From Eulemur rufifrons (lineage: Eukaryota; Chordata; Mammalia; Primates; Lemuridae), in NCBI RefSeq assembly GCF_041146395.1, contig NC_090989.1, positions 285,931,343 through 285,995,342 on the forward strand: a stretch of DNA of 64,000 nucleotides, in the 5' to 3' direction. Under the pieces are notes generated by a model. That model was not told where the DNA came from. It saw only the letters and a list, made by a program, of their open reading frames with translations, and searched no databases. Positions 1 through 18,600 of this stretch are shown in pieces. A program made the position numbers and the translations under genes. The stretch's first letter is position 1. Each line of letters opens with the position of its first letter.

Positions 1-1851
1 CAGGCTCCACGGCCGTGACTTTGCCTGACAGTAGCTTGTCTTGGTCCCTGCTCTGCCTGACAGCCCGCAGCAGGGCGGATGTGCGGTGAGCACAGGAACA
101 AACGGACACTCTGGGCTGCGCGGCCGGCGGCGAGTGTCCGGCACAGGCCTCAGGCGGAGCTCTGCCGGTGGGAGGCAGAGGCACAGCCCCGGGACCCTCC
201 TGGGCCACCCCCCATCCAGCTAGGGTCAAGACAAAGGGCACTGGAGTGTGGCTATCCCAGCACCTCAGGCCTGAGCCATGAGACGTGGCTGAGCCACGCC
301 TGGCACCCAAGGCGGGACCCTGGAAGAAGCGCCAGGGGGCCCTCACCCGGCAGGGACCGGAGAAGAGGCGGCCTCATACCAACAAGGCAGCCGGAAGGGA
401 CAGGGGAGGGCACCGAGCATGTGGACTGACCACACAGATGACATCACCCAGGAGGGGTGGGCATGGGGCTTGCAGGCTCCAGCAAGACACCAGGCCACAG
501 CGCAGGCCGGAGCAGGGTGCGCCGGGGATGGCCAGCAGCCCACCTTCCCACCAAGAACCACGCAGACCCTCGGCAGGCTGCACAGGACACCTGGCCCTTC
601 CAGAACCGACCTGAGGCTCCGAGGGAGGCAGCAGCCCTCCCAGCCACGGTCCCAGCACAGCCCCAATGCCAGCCCTGCTCAGCCTCCCCATCCTGCCCCG
701 TCCCCTGCCTGGGCCCCTCCGCACGTCCCTCTCTGGGAGAACGTGTCCCCCTTGCTCTCTAAGTGGACTCGCTCTCCTGTACTGTCCAGCCCCCCAGGAA
801 CAGGTTTCTCGGCCTGTACACAGACCCTTCCCTTTGCTAGCGAGGAAGAGAAAACACGTCCAGACCTGGCGCCGCCTCCACAGCCAACCTGGAGAAGCCG
901 CTGACCCTCCAGCCGCCTGCCCGCCTCCCGGCTGCCCCGTCCCGGGGCTGCTCCTAGGCCCTGGCCACTGGCCCATCCACCTCCTGGGGCTTTGCCAGGT
1001 GCTCCTGGGCTGAGGTCTGCAGCCCGGAGGCCTGCTGTGTCCCAGGACCCTCCTCACACGCCTTCTGCTCCCTCCACCGGGTGCCCGGTTCCCCCAGGGT
1101 CTGCGTGCTCGCGGGCCACACCCGAGGCCTCACCAGCCCCTCAAGTCAGGAGCCTGCTTCTCCACCTGCCCAGAACCCGGGACAGCACCCTGACTCCTTC
1201 CTCTCTCCACACGTCTCCAGCTGCCCGTGACCTCAGAAGGACTTCTGAACTTGGCCCCCAGCCCCCACTCCCTCAAAGTGGCCACCACATCATGGCCCTG
1301 GTCTCCTGCCCCTGGGAGTGCCAGGGCACACGTGCTAACTGCGGCCGACCCCGTCACCCCAGCACACTGTCCCGCCCCCCGCGCCCTCCAGACCAGGGCT
1401 GGCTCTGTCCCGCACGCCTGCTCCCCGCACAGACACAGTCCTGGTCCCCGAGCGCAGCTGGTGCCTGGGAAAGCAGCTTTCAGGGACATAAACCTGGGGG
1501 TGGGGCTGGAGCTGCAGAGTGATGCCGGGGGCAGCGAGGCGGCCGGTGGCCCTGACAGGCTCCCCGGCTCTCACGTGAGTGACGCAGGCACCCAGAGCCC
1601 GGTCTGAGAGGCCAGAGGCCAGTGGCGGAAGAGGAAGAGCAGCTCAGAGGCAGGGGCTTTCTCTGCCACAGGGTCCCAGTGAAGTGGCCGAAGACGACGT
1701 GGCCAAGCACAGCCCCTCGAGCGTGTGGGCTCGCAGGCCCCCGCTCCCACGCACACGGGATGCTGGGAAGGGCCGGGAGAGGGGCCCACCACAGACACGG
1801 GGGCCAGACGGGGCCGCCGGGAGCCCGCTGGCCGCGAGGGTGCAGTGGTAC
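1..1851 (-). other. ANAPC2 intron 10, partial
   Basis: The window opens inside an ANAPC2 intron. No exon encoding the C-terminal part of the protein (expected to begin near AMRTLSWKH in the human protein) is found in any minus frame here. The sequence is GC-rich with no Alu or other repeat that I recognise. The reading frames present have no family resemblance and are treated as chance. Confidence 0.75.
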
Positions 1852-9176
<7,325 letters not shown>

Positions 9177-9386
9177 CTGCGCCCACCCGCTCCCAGATCC
9201 GCCCGACGCCGTGCGCGGCGATGTCGCAGGGCTGGGCGCAGCGATGACGCAGGACTGGGCGCGGCGATGACGCCCGCGAGGCGCGCGGCGGTGACGCTCC
9301 AGGCCCGCGCCGCCGGGAGGCTGTGCGCAGGCGCGGCGGCGCTGGTTCCGGCGGTTGGCGCTGCGGGCGTGCGGGCGGCGGCGACC
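9177..9386. promoter_or_regulatory. Bidirectional promoter of ANAPC2 and SSNA1
   Basis: Only 210 bp separate the two start codons, which point away from each other. The segment is CpG-rich with no TATA box, and contains repeated TGACGC (CRE/ATF-like) sites. A head-to-head promoter is inferred from the geometry. Transcription start sites cannot be seen in sequence alone. Confidence 0.8.
9214..9273. repeat. 23-bp tandem repeat in the ANAPC2/SSNA1 promoter
   Basis: Two full copies (9214-9236 and 9237-9259) and a 14-bp partial copy (9260-9273) share the unit CGCRGCGATGWCGCAGG plus RCTGGG. Copies two and three carry GATGACGC, close to a half CRE site. The unit boundary follows directly from the sequence. 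Confidence 0.85.
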
Positions 9387-10533
9387 ATGACCCAGCAGGG
9401 CGCGGCGCTGCAGAACTACAACAACGAGCTGGTCAAGTGTGAGCGGCGCAGCCGGGGCGGGGGGCCGGGGGCCGGGGCCTTGTTCTTTTCTTTTTTTTTG
9501 GCACAAACGTAGTGGGGTTTTGTTAGGATGTGGCCGGGTGCTGGTTCTGTCCGCGCGGGTCTCCGGCCGCCGCACCTGCCGCTCTCGGGCGTCGTGCGGT
9601 TGAGCCCGGCAGGGGCGGCCGCCCGCGCACACCGCGCCCAGCCCTCACCAGCTCCCAGGCCCCGCGCCGCGCGTGCTCGCGAGCTGGCTCGGGTGGAAGG
9701 ACAGAGCGGGGCCTCCTGCGCGCCCTGGGCCCACGCAGCCGCCGCCTCCGCCCCCAGGCATCGAGGAGCTGTGCCAGAAGCGGGAAGAGCTGTGCCGGCA
9801 GATCCAGCAGGAAGAGGACGAGAAGCAGCGGCTGCAGAATGAGGTGAGGCAGCTGACAGAGAAGCTGGCCCGCGTCAACGAGAACCTGGCACGCAAGATC
9901 GCCTCTCGCAACGAGTTTGACCGGACCATCGCGGAGACGGAGGCAGCCTACCTCAAGGTGGGGCTCTGGATGGCCCTTTCCCCGACCCCGCCGTCCAGGC
10001 CAGCGCGGGGCGGGGGCGGCATCCACGGCAGGGCGTGGGGCTCCCGGCTGTGGGCAGTCTGTGCCTCGCTGCCTTCTCAGGTGGGGCAGCGTGGCCAGGC
10101 CCAGGGAGGAACGAGGACCGTGGTCTCTGTGGTGCCGGGTGTATCCTGGATCCTCTTCGTCTGTACACCTCAACCGTGTGGTTCTTTCTGCTCAGAGCCT
10201 GAAGAGTTGGGCAGGGCCAGCCCACCCTGGCTTTGCAGGGTGGGGAGGGAAGGGGCTTTGGGTCAGACTGGGGAGGGGAAAAAGGGCTCTGCTGCCTGTC
10301 TGCCAGTGCCCTCAGATTTTCTCTTGCCAGGCAGGGCCTGTTGGCTACAGCACCCACAACCAGGTCCTGGCACGCAAGTGTGAGGGGTCGGATGCAGCTG
10401 TGGGACCTCGTTTCTGTGCTCCTAGATTCTGGAGAGCTCACAGACGCTGCTTAGCGTCCTGAAGAGGGAAGCCGGGAACCTGACTAAAGCTACGGCTTCA
10501 GACCAGAAGAGCAGCGGAGGCAAGGAGAGTTGA
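9387..10533 (+). CDS. SSNA1: SSNA1 (NA14), microtubule-associated coiled-coil protein, 119 aa
   Basis: SSNA1 is a small coiled-coil protein of centrosomes, basal bodies and midbodies. It self-assembles into fibrils, binds spastin and promotes microtubule branching. Three coding exons, 9387-9438, 9758-9957 and 10426-10533, join in frame to 119 residues, the human length. The protein begins [18 protein letters not shown] and ends KSSGGKES. Residues about 18-100 form a continuous heptad-rich coiled coil full of Glu, Arg, Lys and Leu, with no other domain. The start has a good context (GCGACCATGA). Its promoter is shared with ANAPC2. A G-rich run and an AATAAA close the 3' UTR. It runs tail-to-tail with TPRN. 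Confidence 0.97.
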
Positions 10534-10885
10534 CCAGGCCATGGGTGGGGCCTGCCTCAGCTGTGCCCACCTTGACTCAGCCCCCAGCAAGTCTGTCCTT
10601 AAAGAGTTTGTGTTCTTCATGGTAGCCCAGCTGCCATCTCGCACTGTTTCACGTGCCAAGAGGGGCAGCTGCCAACCTCTGCTGGCATCGGGTAACAAGA
10701 AAAGCCCTGGGCACAGCCCACGGGGGTGGTCCTAGCTTCTTGTGCACCCAGGCTGTGGGGACAGTAGGTTCCAGGTCAGCTCTGCAAGGGGCTCTAAGGC
10801 GCCCACACACCCCTGGGCTGCCAGGGAGTCCCCTCACCTTGTCCCTCAGCCAGCAGGGGCCCAGGCCAAGCAAAGGGGGCAAAAG

Positions 10886-10925
10886 GTGGGGGTGGGGGTG
10901 AGGGTGGGGGTGGGGGTGGGGATGG
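10886..10925 (+). repeat. G-run tract in the SSNA1 3' UTR
   Basis: About 40 bases of (GGGGGT)n with one GAGGGT variant lie on the sense strand, roughly 55 bases before the poly(A) signal. Six or more G-runs could form a G-quadruplex in the RNA. Confidence 0.85.
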
Positions 10926-10978
10926 GAGCCCTCCCTCGTCCCAGAACCCACCTCAGGGCTCACCCCTGTGAGCGTGTC

Positions 10979-10984
10979 AATAAA
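10979..10984 (+). terminator. SSNA1 poly(A) signal AATAAA
   Basis: AATAAA lies 446 bases after the SSNA1 stop and is followed within about 20 bases by a TGT-rich stretch, as expected for cleavage near 11000. Confidence 0.85.
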
Positions 10985-12190
10985 GATTGTCTTTGTAAAG
11001 ACCTGTGCTGGCCTGCTGCCTCTGTCTACCCTGTGTTGGGTGTGGGGCTGCTGGACACTCCCGGAGCACAAACCCCTGCACAGCTGCCGTGGCTCCTCCT
11101 CTCGGGGAGGGGAGAGGGGAGTCTGAAGTGGCTTCCCCGTGGCTGCCGCACTGGCTTCGGGGACGCAGAGCTGAGGGTGCCCACCTGCCCAGGTCAGCCC
11201 CAGCCCTTGGCTGTCCCTTGCAGGGCTGCTGGTCTCCCCCAGCCCGTCCTTCTGAGTGGCTGTGCTCACAGGTCCTGCTCCCTCCCACAGCCTGGCGTCC
11301 AGTAAAGAACCTGGCCCAGGGAGACGGCTGGTGGCTGCCGAGTGTGTACACCAGCTGCTCTGGGCTCAGGTCCCTCGGCAAGGACTGGGTGGCTGCGGTC
11401 ACCCCTGCATCCATCCTCAATTCCATGTTCTGCTCGGCCTGATGGCTCCACTGCTGCTGCCAGAGCCTGGCGTTCCTTCCTTGGGCACATGCCAGACATT
11501 GCCCACATCACACACCCTGGGGCCCTGCCTCCGTCTTGTCCCCGCAGCTGTAGCCACCAAGGCCCAGCTGCCTGGGATCTGGCCTGGAATGGGAAGGATG
11601 TGTTGCTCTATGAGTCCAGAGAAAGCTGGGCCCCCTCCCAGGGAAACACCAAAAACTCTCCTTCCTCCCTAGTCTGGCCAGCCAGAATCTCTGCTCGGGT
11701 CTGACTTTCCAGGAGGGACACAGACGCTTGCGACGCCTGAGTCTGTTTTGCCTGTGGGTCGTCACAGCCTTGCTGCCGGCTCCTGGGAGTGGGGGGCTTT
11801 CTGAGCCAGAAAGACAGGAGCCCTGCGGGGTGCTCTGCCCACTCTGGACTCCCGTGCTGCCCTCCTGCTTCCCCATTTCTTGGCTCCTCGGGGAAGCCAG
11901 GGCAGGCCGGACGGCTGCAACACTCCCCCTCCCACCTGGGCTCTAGGCCCCAGATGGACAGCACACCTACCGTCCCACCTCCCCCTGTGCCAGCTCTGGG
12001 AGGCTGGGGGGCTGGGTAACGAGCTATTGAAAACAGGTCAGAGCCTGGACCATCAGGACCACAAGGGGCCGAATCCCTACCACGTGACCACATACTGAGT
12101 GGCCCCCTCCCTGCATTCCTGCCCTGGTCCCCTCACCCCACTTTGGGCTGAGGACCACACGGAGAGGCAGAAGCGGCCTTGTCAGTGCTG
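10985..12190. other. Intergenic gap between the 3' ends of SSNA1 and TPRN
   Basis: About 1.2 kb between two converging genes. It is GC-rich and mostly non-repetitive. I see no coding exon or recognisable mobile element. Confidence 0.6.
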
Positions 12191-12196
12191 TTTATT
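12191..12196 (-). terminator. TPRN poly(A) signal (AATAAA on minus)
   Basis: TTTATT on plus reads AATAAA on minus, 473 bases after the TPRN stop codon. It implies a 3' UTR of about 0.5 kb. Confidence 0.8.
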
Positions 12197-12668
12197 GAGT
12201 CCGTTGTCAGAGGCACAAAGGGCAGCTGAGCTCCACCATGAAGGGAATGTGGCTGGGGACAAGGGCCTTGGGGTCCCGCCGGGAGCAGGCAGCCAGGACA
12301 GGCCTTCACCCCAGACATGCCCCACAGCCCATGGGAGGCAGGCTTGGCGGGCAGGACGGAGAACAGCCTGGTGCAGAATCTGCTCAGGCCCCCACCTGGG
12401 CACAGACAGGTCACCACCCTGCAGGACCCTGGCCCTCCCCCACCTCTGCTCTTCCTTGGAGCCCCCAAACCAGGGTCAGGGGTGAGACCTGGCCCCAGTG
12501 GTAAGAGAAGCCCTGGCTGTTTCCAGGGCCAGCACGGCTGTGAGGACCCATGAGGTCAGGGTGGGGCAGGGCCAGGCAGGGCGGCAGGGGTCGGAGTGTA
12601 AAGTGGGGGGCTCCCAGGCATGCCCTGGCTCCCAGGGCCCCCACTGGCCTCAGTCTTGGTCATCCTGG

Positions 12669-15600
12669 TCAGAAATGGAGGGCAGGCTCACTGCGGAAGT
12701 CCGCGAGGTCGTTCTGACTGGCAGGTGTGAGCTGAGGGAAGGCAGAAGGTAGCCACGCGGGCTCACTGGTGTCAGATGCCCCCCACCAGCCACCAGCCAC
12801 CAGCCACGGGCGCCCACCCTCGCCCTCGCCTGGCTCACCGTGAGCTCCTTGGGTGGGGACTCCGCCTCGCTCGGGGCCTGCTCCGGGGTCTGCTCCTGCC
12901 ACTTGCCAAAGACCACAGAGTGCTTTGGGGTGTAGCTGGACAGGCCTGCAGGCGGGGCAGATACATGGACACAAGGACATGCGGCCCAGGCTCCACCCAC
13001 CCAGGCTGCTCATCCACAGGTGGGCACTCACCTGCATTGCCCTCTGGCAGCCGAGGGCTCTCGGGCCCCACGCCACTCACAAATGTGGCTCGGGGCAGGA
13101 AGAGTGCAAAGGGCTTCTCTGAGCTGGATTCGCCCTCCTCCTCCTCCTCCTCCTCCTCCTCCCCTTCCTCCTCTTCCTCCTCTTCCTCCTGCACCAGGGA
13201 GCTCTCGGAAGGATACTCAAATGTGGTCTGCAGGCTCTTGTCGTTGAAGGAGATCTTCATCTGGAAGTAAGACACACATCATAAGGCCCCGCTGCCCCAC
13301 TGGGCACAGTGCTGTCGCGGGCCCCGTGGGTAACAATGCACCGGCTCTTTAGTGGCTCCAGGAGGTAGGAGTAGAAGACCCCCCTGCCTGAACCCTGCAG
13401 GGCCCACCCATCCCCACAACCCGTGGGACCAACAAATCCTCCCCACCCCAGGCCTGGGGTGAAGTCCCCCTCTGAATGACCCACCCCCCTAGTGACCAGA
13501 CTCCAGTCAGCACCAGGACCCCAACATCTCTGTCGCCAGCAGCCTCTAACCTGCTCCCAGGGCCAGAGGGCTGCCATCTCGAGACCCTCCCACTCTGCTC
13601 TTTGGGCAGAGCACCAGCTGGGGGGCAGGGCACCCTCTCCCACACAGCACCCCACAGCAGGAACAGGGTGGAAGTGAGGCTGCACCCGCAAGCCCCGAAC
13701 CCTGGGCTTGCAGCAGCTCCTATGTCGGCTGAGGCCACTCTCTAAAGCCAAGTTCACAGCTTCGTGGCTCCCTGGGCACCTGCACCACCCTGGATGGTCT
13801 TGCTGAGCAGGAGCCACCACTGCTGGCCAGGGCCCGAGTGAGTGGCGGTGCTGGGCGGTGGCCCCATGCCGCCCCAGGATGGTGGCACCAGGCACCATTG
13901 CCCACTTTGCAGACGGAGGCTGGACAGAGTGGGGGTCCCTTCCAGAGCCTAGGGTGCCAGTGGCCCCACTGGTGACCCCGTCCTCCCATCTGGTCCTTGC
14001 CCACCCTGCTACTCTGTAGGCTGAAGAATTTCACATGCGAGCAAATTCTCTCCTCCTGGTGGCCTCAGAGCCCAGATGGGGCTGCTGGTTCCAAGGGACA
14101 ACAGGGCAGGTGAGAGCAGAAGGGCCGCAGGCACCTGCCGTCAGGATCCCCCACTTTCCCTGACCCGGGCTTGCTGGGAGGCAGCCCTAGGCGAGGCTGC
14201 ACTGGGCAGGGGGCTGAGCTCCCACCAGGCCACTCAGCTGCGCTGGGCTGCGGCCCAGCAGGTCCGTAATGAACATGAGCAGCACACAGGAGCAGCCCTG
14301 CCGGAGCTCGAAATATTAAACTCTTCCTGGGCACAGGACACCAGCAGCCAGCTCAAGTTCCTCCTCCTCCCCTGGAAGAAGCCAGAGGCAGGAGCCGGGC
14401 CCCCAGGCAGGGAGCCGCAGTAGCCCAGGGACAGGACAGGAACAGGGCCGGGCAGGCAGGCCAGGCCCACCCTGAGGCAGCTGAGGAGGCTCAGGGCAGC
14501 ACAGGGCCCCACACTCGACTGCCTTGGAAGCCCCTGCCCAGGAAGGAGGGCACACACTCCTGCCATGCTGCCCCTCCTCCCAACGGCCACACCTGCCCAC
14601 ACAGCCAAGGGTGCCCTGGGCCCCTTCCACCATGAACACCCCCCCTCCAGAGCCAAGAGAGGGGCTGCCCTCCCGCCCGAACTCCCGGCTTCCCCATTGC
14701 AGCACGGCTGACCCGTCAGGGGGACGAGCAGACTGGGGAGGGAGACCCCTGAGTCAAGAGGACAAGGACTAAGAAGTCTGCTCCTACCCAACAACTCACC
14801 CTGCCCCATGGCCAGGCCCACCTGGGCCTCCAGCTGTCGTGCCACAAGAGGCCAGGCAGGGCAGGGGCCAGGACAGTAGGGTGGCCACCGGAGCCCACAG
14901 GTGCCCACCCACTGCCAGCCCTCCCAGACCAATCCTCTGGGACAGATATACCCCAGCAAGGGCCCAAGGCAGGCTGGAGAGGCAGGCCAGGGGCCTCCCC
15001 CTGCCCCGGCCCCACTGAATGGGGCTCCAGTGCCCTGGATACATGGCGCCATCCCTGATGACCCAGAGTCCTCCAGGCCCAGCCCCCACCACTGAGAACA
15101 CTGGAAGGGCCGGCTGCCAGGGCCTGGCCGGATTAGCTCGCCCTCATTAGTGCACATGACCAGCTCCTAGCAGGGAGGCCGAGGGGGCTGGACACACAGA
15201 CACCGAGCCTGGCACAGCCTGACCAGGCGGAAGGGGTAGACAGGCAGCCCCTGTCTGTCCCCAGCTGGGGCCCAGAGCTCTGGTCACATCCTGCCTCCTG
15301 TCTCCCCAGCTGGGCTGGTGCTGTGTGGGACTCATGGCCCTCTCCCCCCTGGGCCTGGCTCTACCAGCCCCCTCCCCCGTGGGTGCAGGTCAGTGAGCCA
15401 CAGGACACCCCGTGACTCATGCTGCAGGGTGGGGCGGGGCGGGGGGGGGCAGCCTCCAGAGCCCAGGCACACAGCATGGGCCGGAGGGCGTGGCCAGGGG
15501 CTGGCCTTGCATATACCTGGTCACCGGCCTCTCAGGGACTTTGTCCGCTGCACAAAGCACAGCAGGCAGATGGGGCCTGGCTCAGCCGAGCCTCCCGGCA

Positions 15601-18600
15601 GAACCTCCCAGCGTTCACAGGGCCCTTTTGTTCTCCCTCAACCCACCCTGCCCGTGCACACCCAGCTTCAGTTACCAAAGGGCGTCCACGCCGGACTCAG
15701 AGCCGGGAATCGGGCCCAGCCTGCCCAGATGCAGGTGTGAGCTCAGCCAGCCCCACCCCTCACCGCCCTGGCACATACCTGCCCGGCACACACCTGCCCG
15801 CCTCGGCCGGGGCCCACACAAACTCGGCTCAGGGACAACAGGACCACCCCACACGGCCCCAGCCAAAGTTCCTGCGCTGCCAGGACCCCAGACCAGGGCT
15901 GCAGGTGGGGTTCGAAGCTGCTCCTGAGATGCTGGGTGCTCCCCAGCCCAGGGTGGAGCCTCTCTGGCAGTGGGGAAGATGAGTGGAGCAGGGTCCAGGC
16001 CTGCTCCAGGGGTCCCTGGCTCCAGAAAGACCACTTAGGCCACTGCAGGAAGAGCTGGTGGAGGGACCAGAAGAGGAAAACTGACTCGAGAAGACTCCGC
16101 CGCTGACACCCATAGGCATGACAGCTCCTGGCCACTTGCTAATCCACCCACACCAGGGGAGAGAGGCAGGGAGAGTGCCAGCCGGGCTCGGGGCTTGACT
16201 CTGGCACGGAGATGGTGTTGCTATGGAGAGCAGATGGCGGGGCGGCACCCTCGGGGCTGAAGGTCAGAGCAAGACTGTGGGCCGGGCCAGGTCGTGGAGG
16301 CTGGGGCGGAGGGCGCTGCAGGTGATGGTGGATGGCCGTGGGTGTGAGGAAGGAGCCCCGGGGACACAGACATGCTGGGGCTGGGCGGAGGACCAGGAAA
16401 GGAGGACAGCAAAGGGGAGGGGAAGGGGCAGCCAGACAGGCAGGAGCCAAGCCTGGCAACTGAAGAGGGAGGCAGCTGTGTGGAGGGGTGAAGGGACACC
16501 CCTACCCACCAGGAAAACCTGGGGGCCCAGCTACAGCACCACACAGCAGTCAGCCCGGAGCCTGGCCCTGGAGGGAGGGAGACAGGGCATCTACACATCC
16601 TGGCAGCGGATAACGAAATTGTGGACCTGTCCCGCCAGGCAGGCCCCTGCACACAGGCGGCAGGGCGGCAGCTCCCACCACCCAGAGGCAGGGCTGCAGT
16701 CCTCCGACACTAGGCAGGGGCTCCATACCCTGAGTGGCCCGCCCAGAGGCAGGCTCCCCCCACCGCCACCCACCGCCCAGACAGTCCCACTGAAGAGCTG
16801 CCCCACTGCCCCCCCGCTGCACCCCAGGAGAGGTCCTGGCACCTCCCACCACTGCCCTGGGGGAACCCAGCCATGGGTGCAGGGAGAAGCAGGCAGCCAG
16901 TACAAGGTCCTGCTGGCCTCCCTGCACTCCAGCCACCCCCCATGCCTTGGGGGAAGCAGGAAAGTGACCCAAACCAAAGGCTGGCTGCAGGGTCAAGGCG
17001 GGGCCCAGGCCGGGAGCTGCAGGAGGGACTGGAGGAGCAGCGTGCATCCCCCACCTGTGGGTGCTCACAGGGTATAGGCGGAGCGCATGGGGTGGGCTCC
17101 ACTCCACAGCCCAAGGCTAGCGGGCAACTCCGAAAGGCTGGGCAGCCCCATGCCTCGGTCCCCTCCCAACAGGCCGTGGGTCTCTCCCTGGGCAGGGCAG
17201 CTGGTGCGTGCCCAGGCAGGAAGTCACAGCCAGCAGGTTGTGCTGCTCTGGCAGAGCCGTAGCCCGGGCCACCTGGCCACGCCAGGCATCATCCATCTGG
17301 ACCCCCAACCCCTCAGGCTGGCACTGAGACCAGGGCTGGCTGGCCTGAGCCCCTCTCCAGGGCCGGCTTCCCAGGCTGGGCCCGCCCTCCCCTCCCCTCC
17401 CCTCCCCTCCTCAACCCAGCCACAAGTGACCCCAAGGTTCTGCCCCTAGCCGGGGCAGGATGGCTCCAAGCAGAAGTCCTGGGCCTTGAAGTCCACCCAG
17501 GAAGAAACCAGACTCACGGTGGATGAACCACACAAGATAAGGGCAGGGGTTCTAGAAACGGGAGCCTGAACTCAATCCCTGCCCAACAAGCCCCATGATC
17601 CCACTGCTATCACTTCTACTTCCCAGGGCAAGTGTGGGAAGGGACCACATCACGGAGCAGACACAGTCAATGATCTGGAAGCAGGAGAGAGGCAGACTAG
17701 AGGGGAGGCAGGGGTGGGGCAGAGGCTGCTGTCATTGGATAGACCTCATCTCCAAGGGCTCAGATAGCCCTAGAGGTATAGGGGGGTGGGCAGCACGCTG
17801 GGCCCAGCCCCGAGTCCCCCACCGGAAGCACCCCCTGACCCAGCAGGAGCATGAAGCCCTGGCCCGAAGGGAGGATGGCACAGGCAGCAGGGCCAGAGAG
17901 AGCCTCAGGGCACAACCACCAGCCACCACCGAGGAAACAGGCTGGGGAGACATGACCTCAGGGTGGGCTCTGCGGTGTCCCCCAGGTGCTGTCTCGTACC
18001 CAAGGAAGGCGCGTCTGCTCTGCACCAGCAGATGGGGGCCGTGTGGGGCTGGCCTCGGAATTTGCCCGGCAGGTAAACAGGCGCCAGAATGACCAGGAAG
18101 AATCTGAGGAACGTTTTCTTGAGCTCAGAGGGTTCCAGGCCACCGGCCTCCGCTGGCCAGGGAGTGAGGCTCACCTGGCTGGCCAGCTCTGTGCCTCCAA
18201 CGGGGCTGCACTTTGGCCTGCCTGCCTGAGGCCCCTCTGCCCAACGGGCTTCCCAGCACCACACCCCAAGCCCAGAGCGGGCACACCCTCGGTGCTCACT
18301 CAACCTTCCTGCCGTGCTCCCGGCCGGCTGGCCTTCTGGGAAGCCGAAAGCCCCCCTCTGAGTGGCTGGCAGGCTGCACCCCCAGGCTGACTGCAAGATA
18401 GGGATCCAGCCACCCCGTATTACCAATCTCCTGCCTCTTCCCACTGACATCCGGACACCTGCTGCCCGCACAGCCCAGGGCTTCAGGAAACCACGCCAGG
18501 CGTTCCCCCTAGAGCTTGCTTCTCCTAGCTGGGCTCACAACGGGACAGGCCCATCCAGCCAATTCCAGACGGAGCCACAAGCAGCACAGCACCACCTGGA

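Noticed and set aside
20..1850. Overlapping long frames at the left edge
   Set aside because: They lie in an ANAPC2 intron and read as Pro/Gly/Ser-rich translation of GC-rich DNA on both strands.
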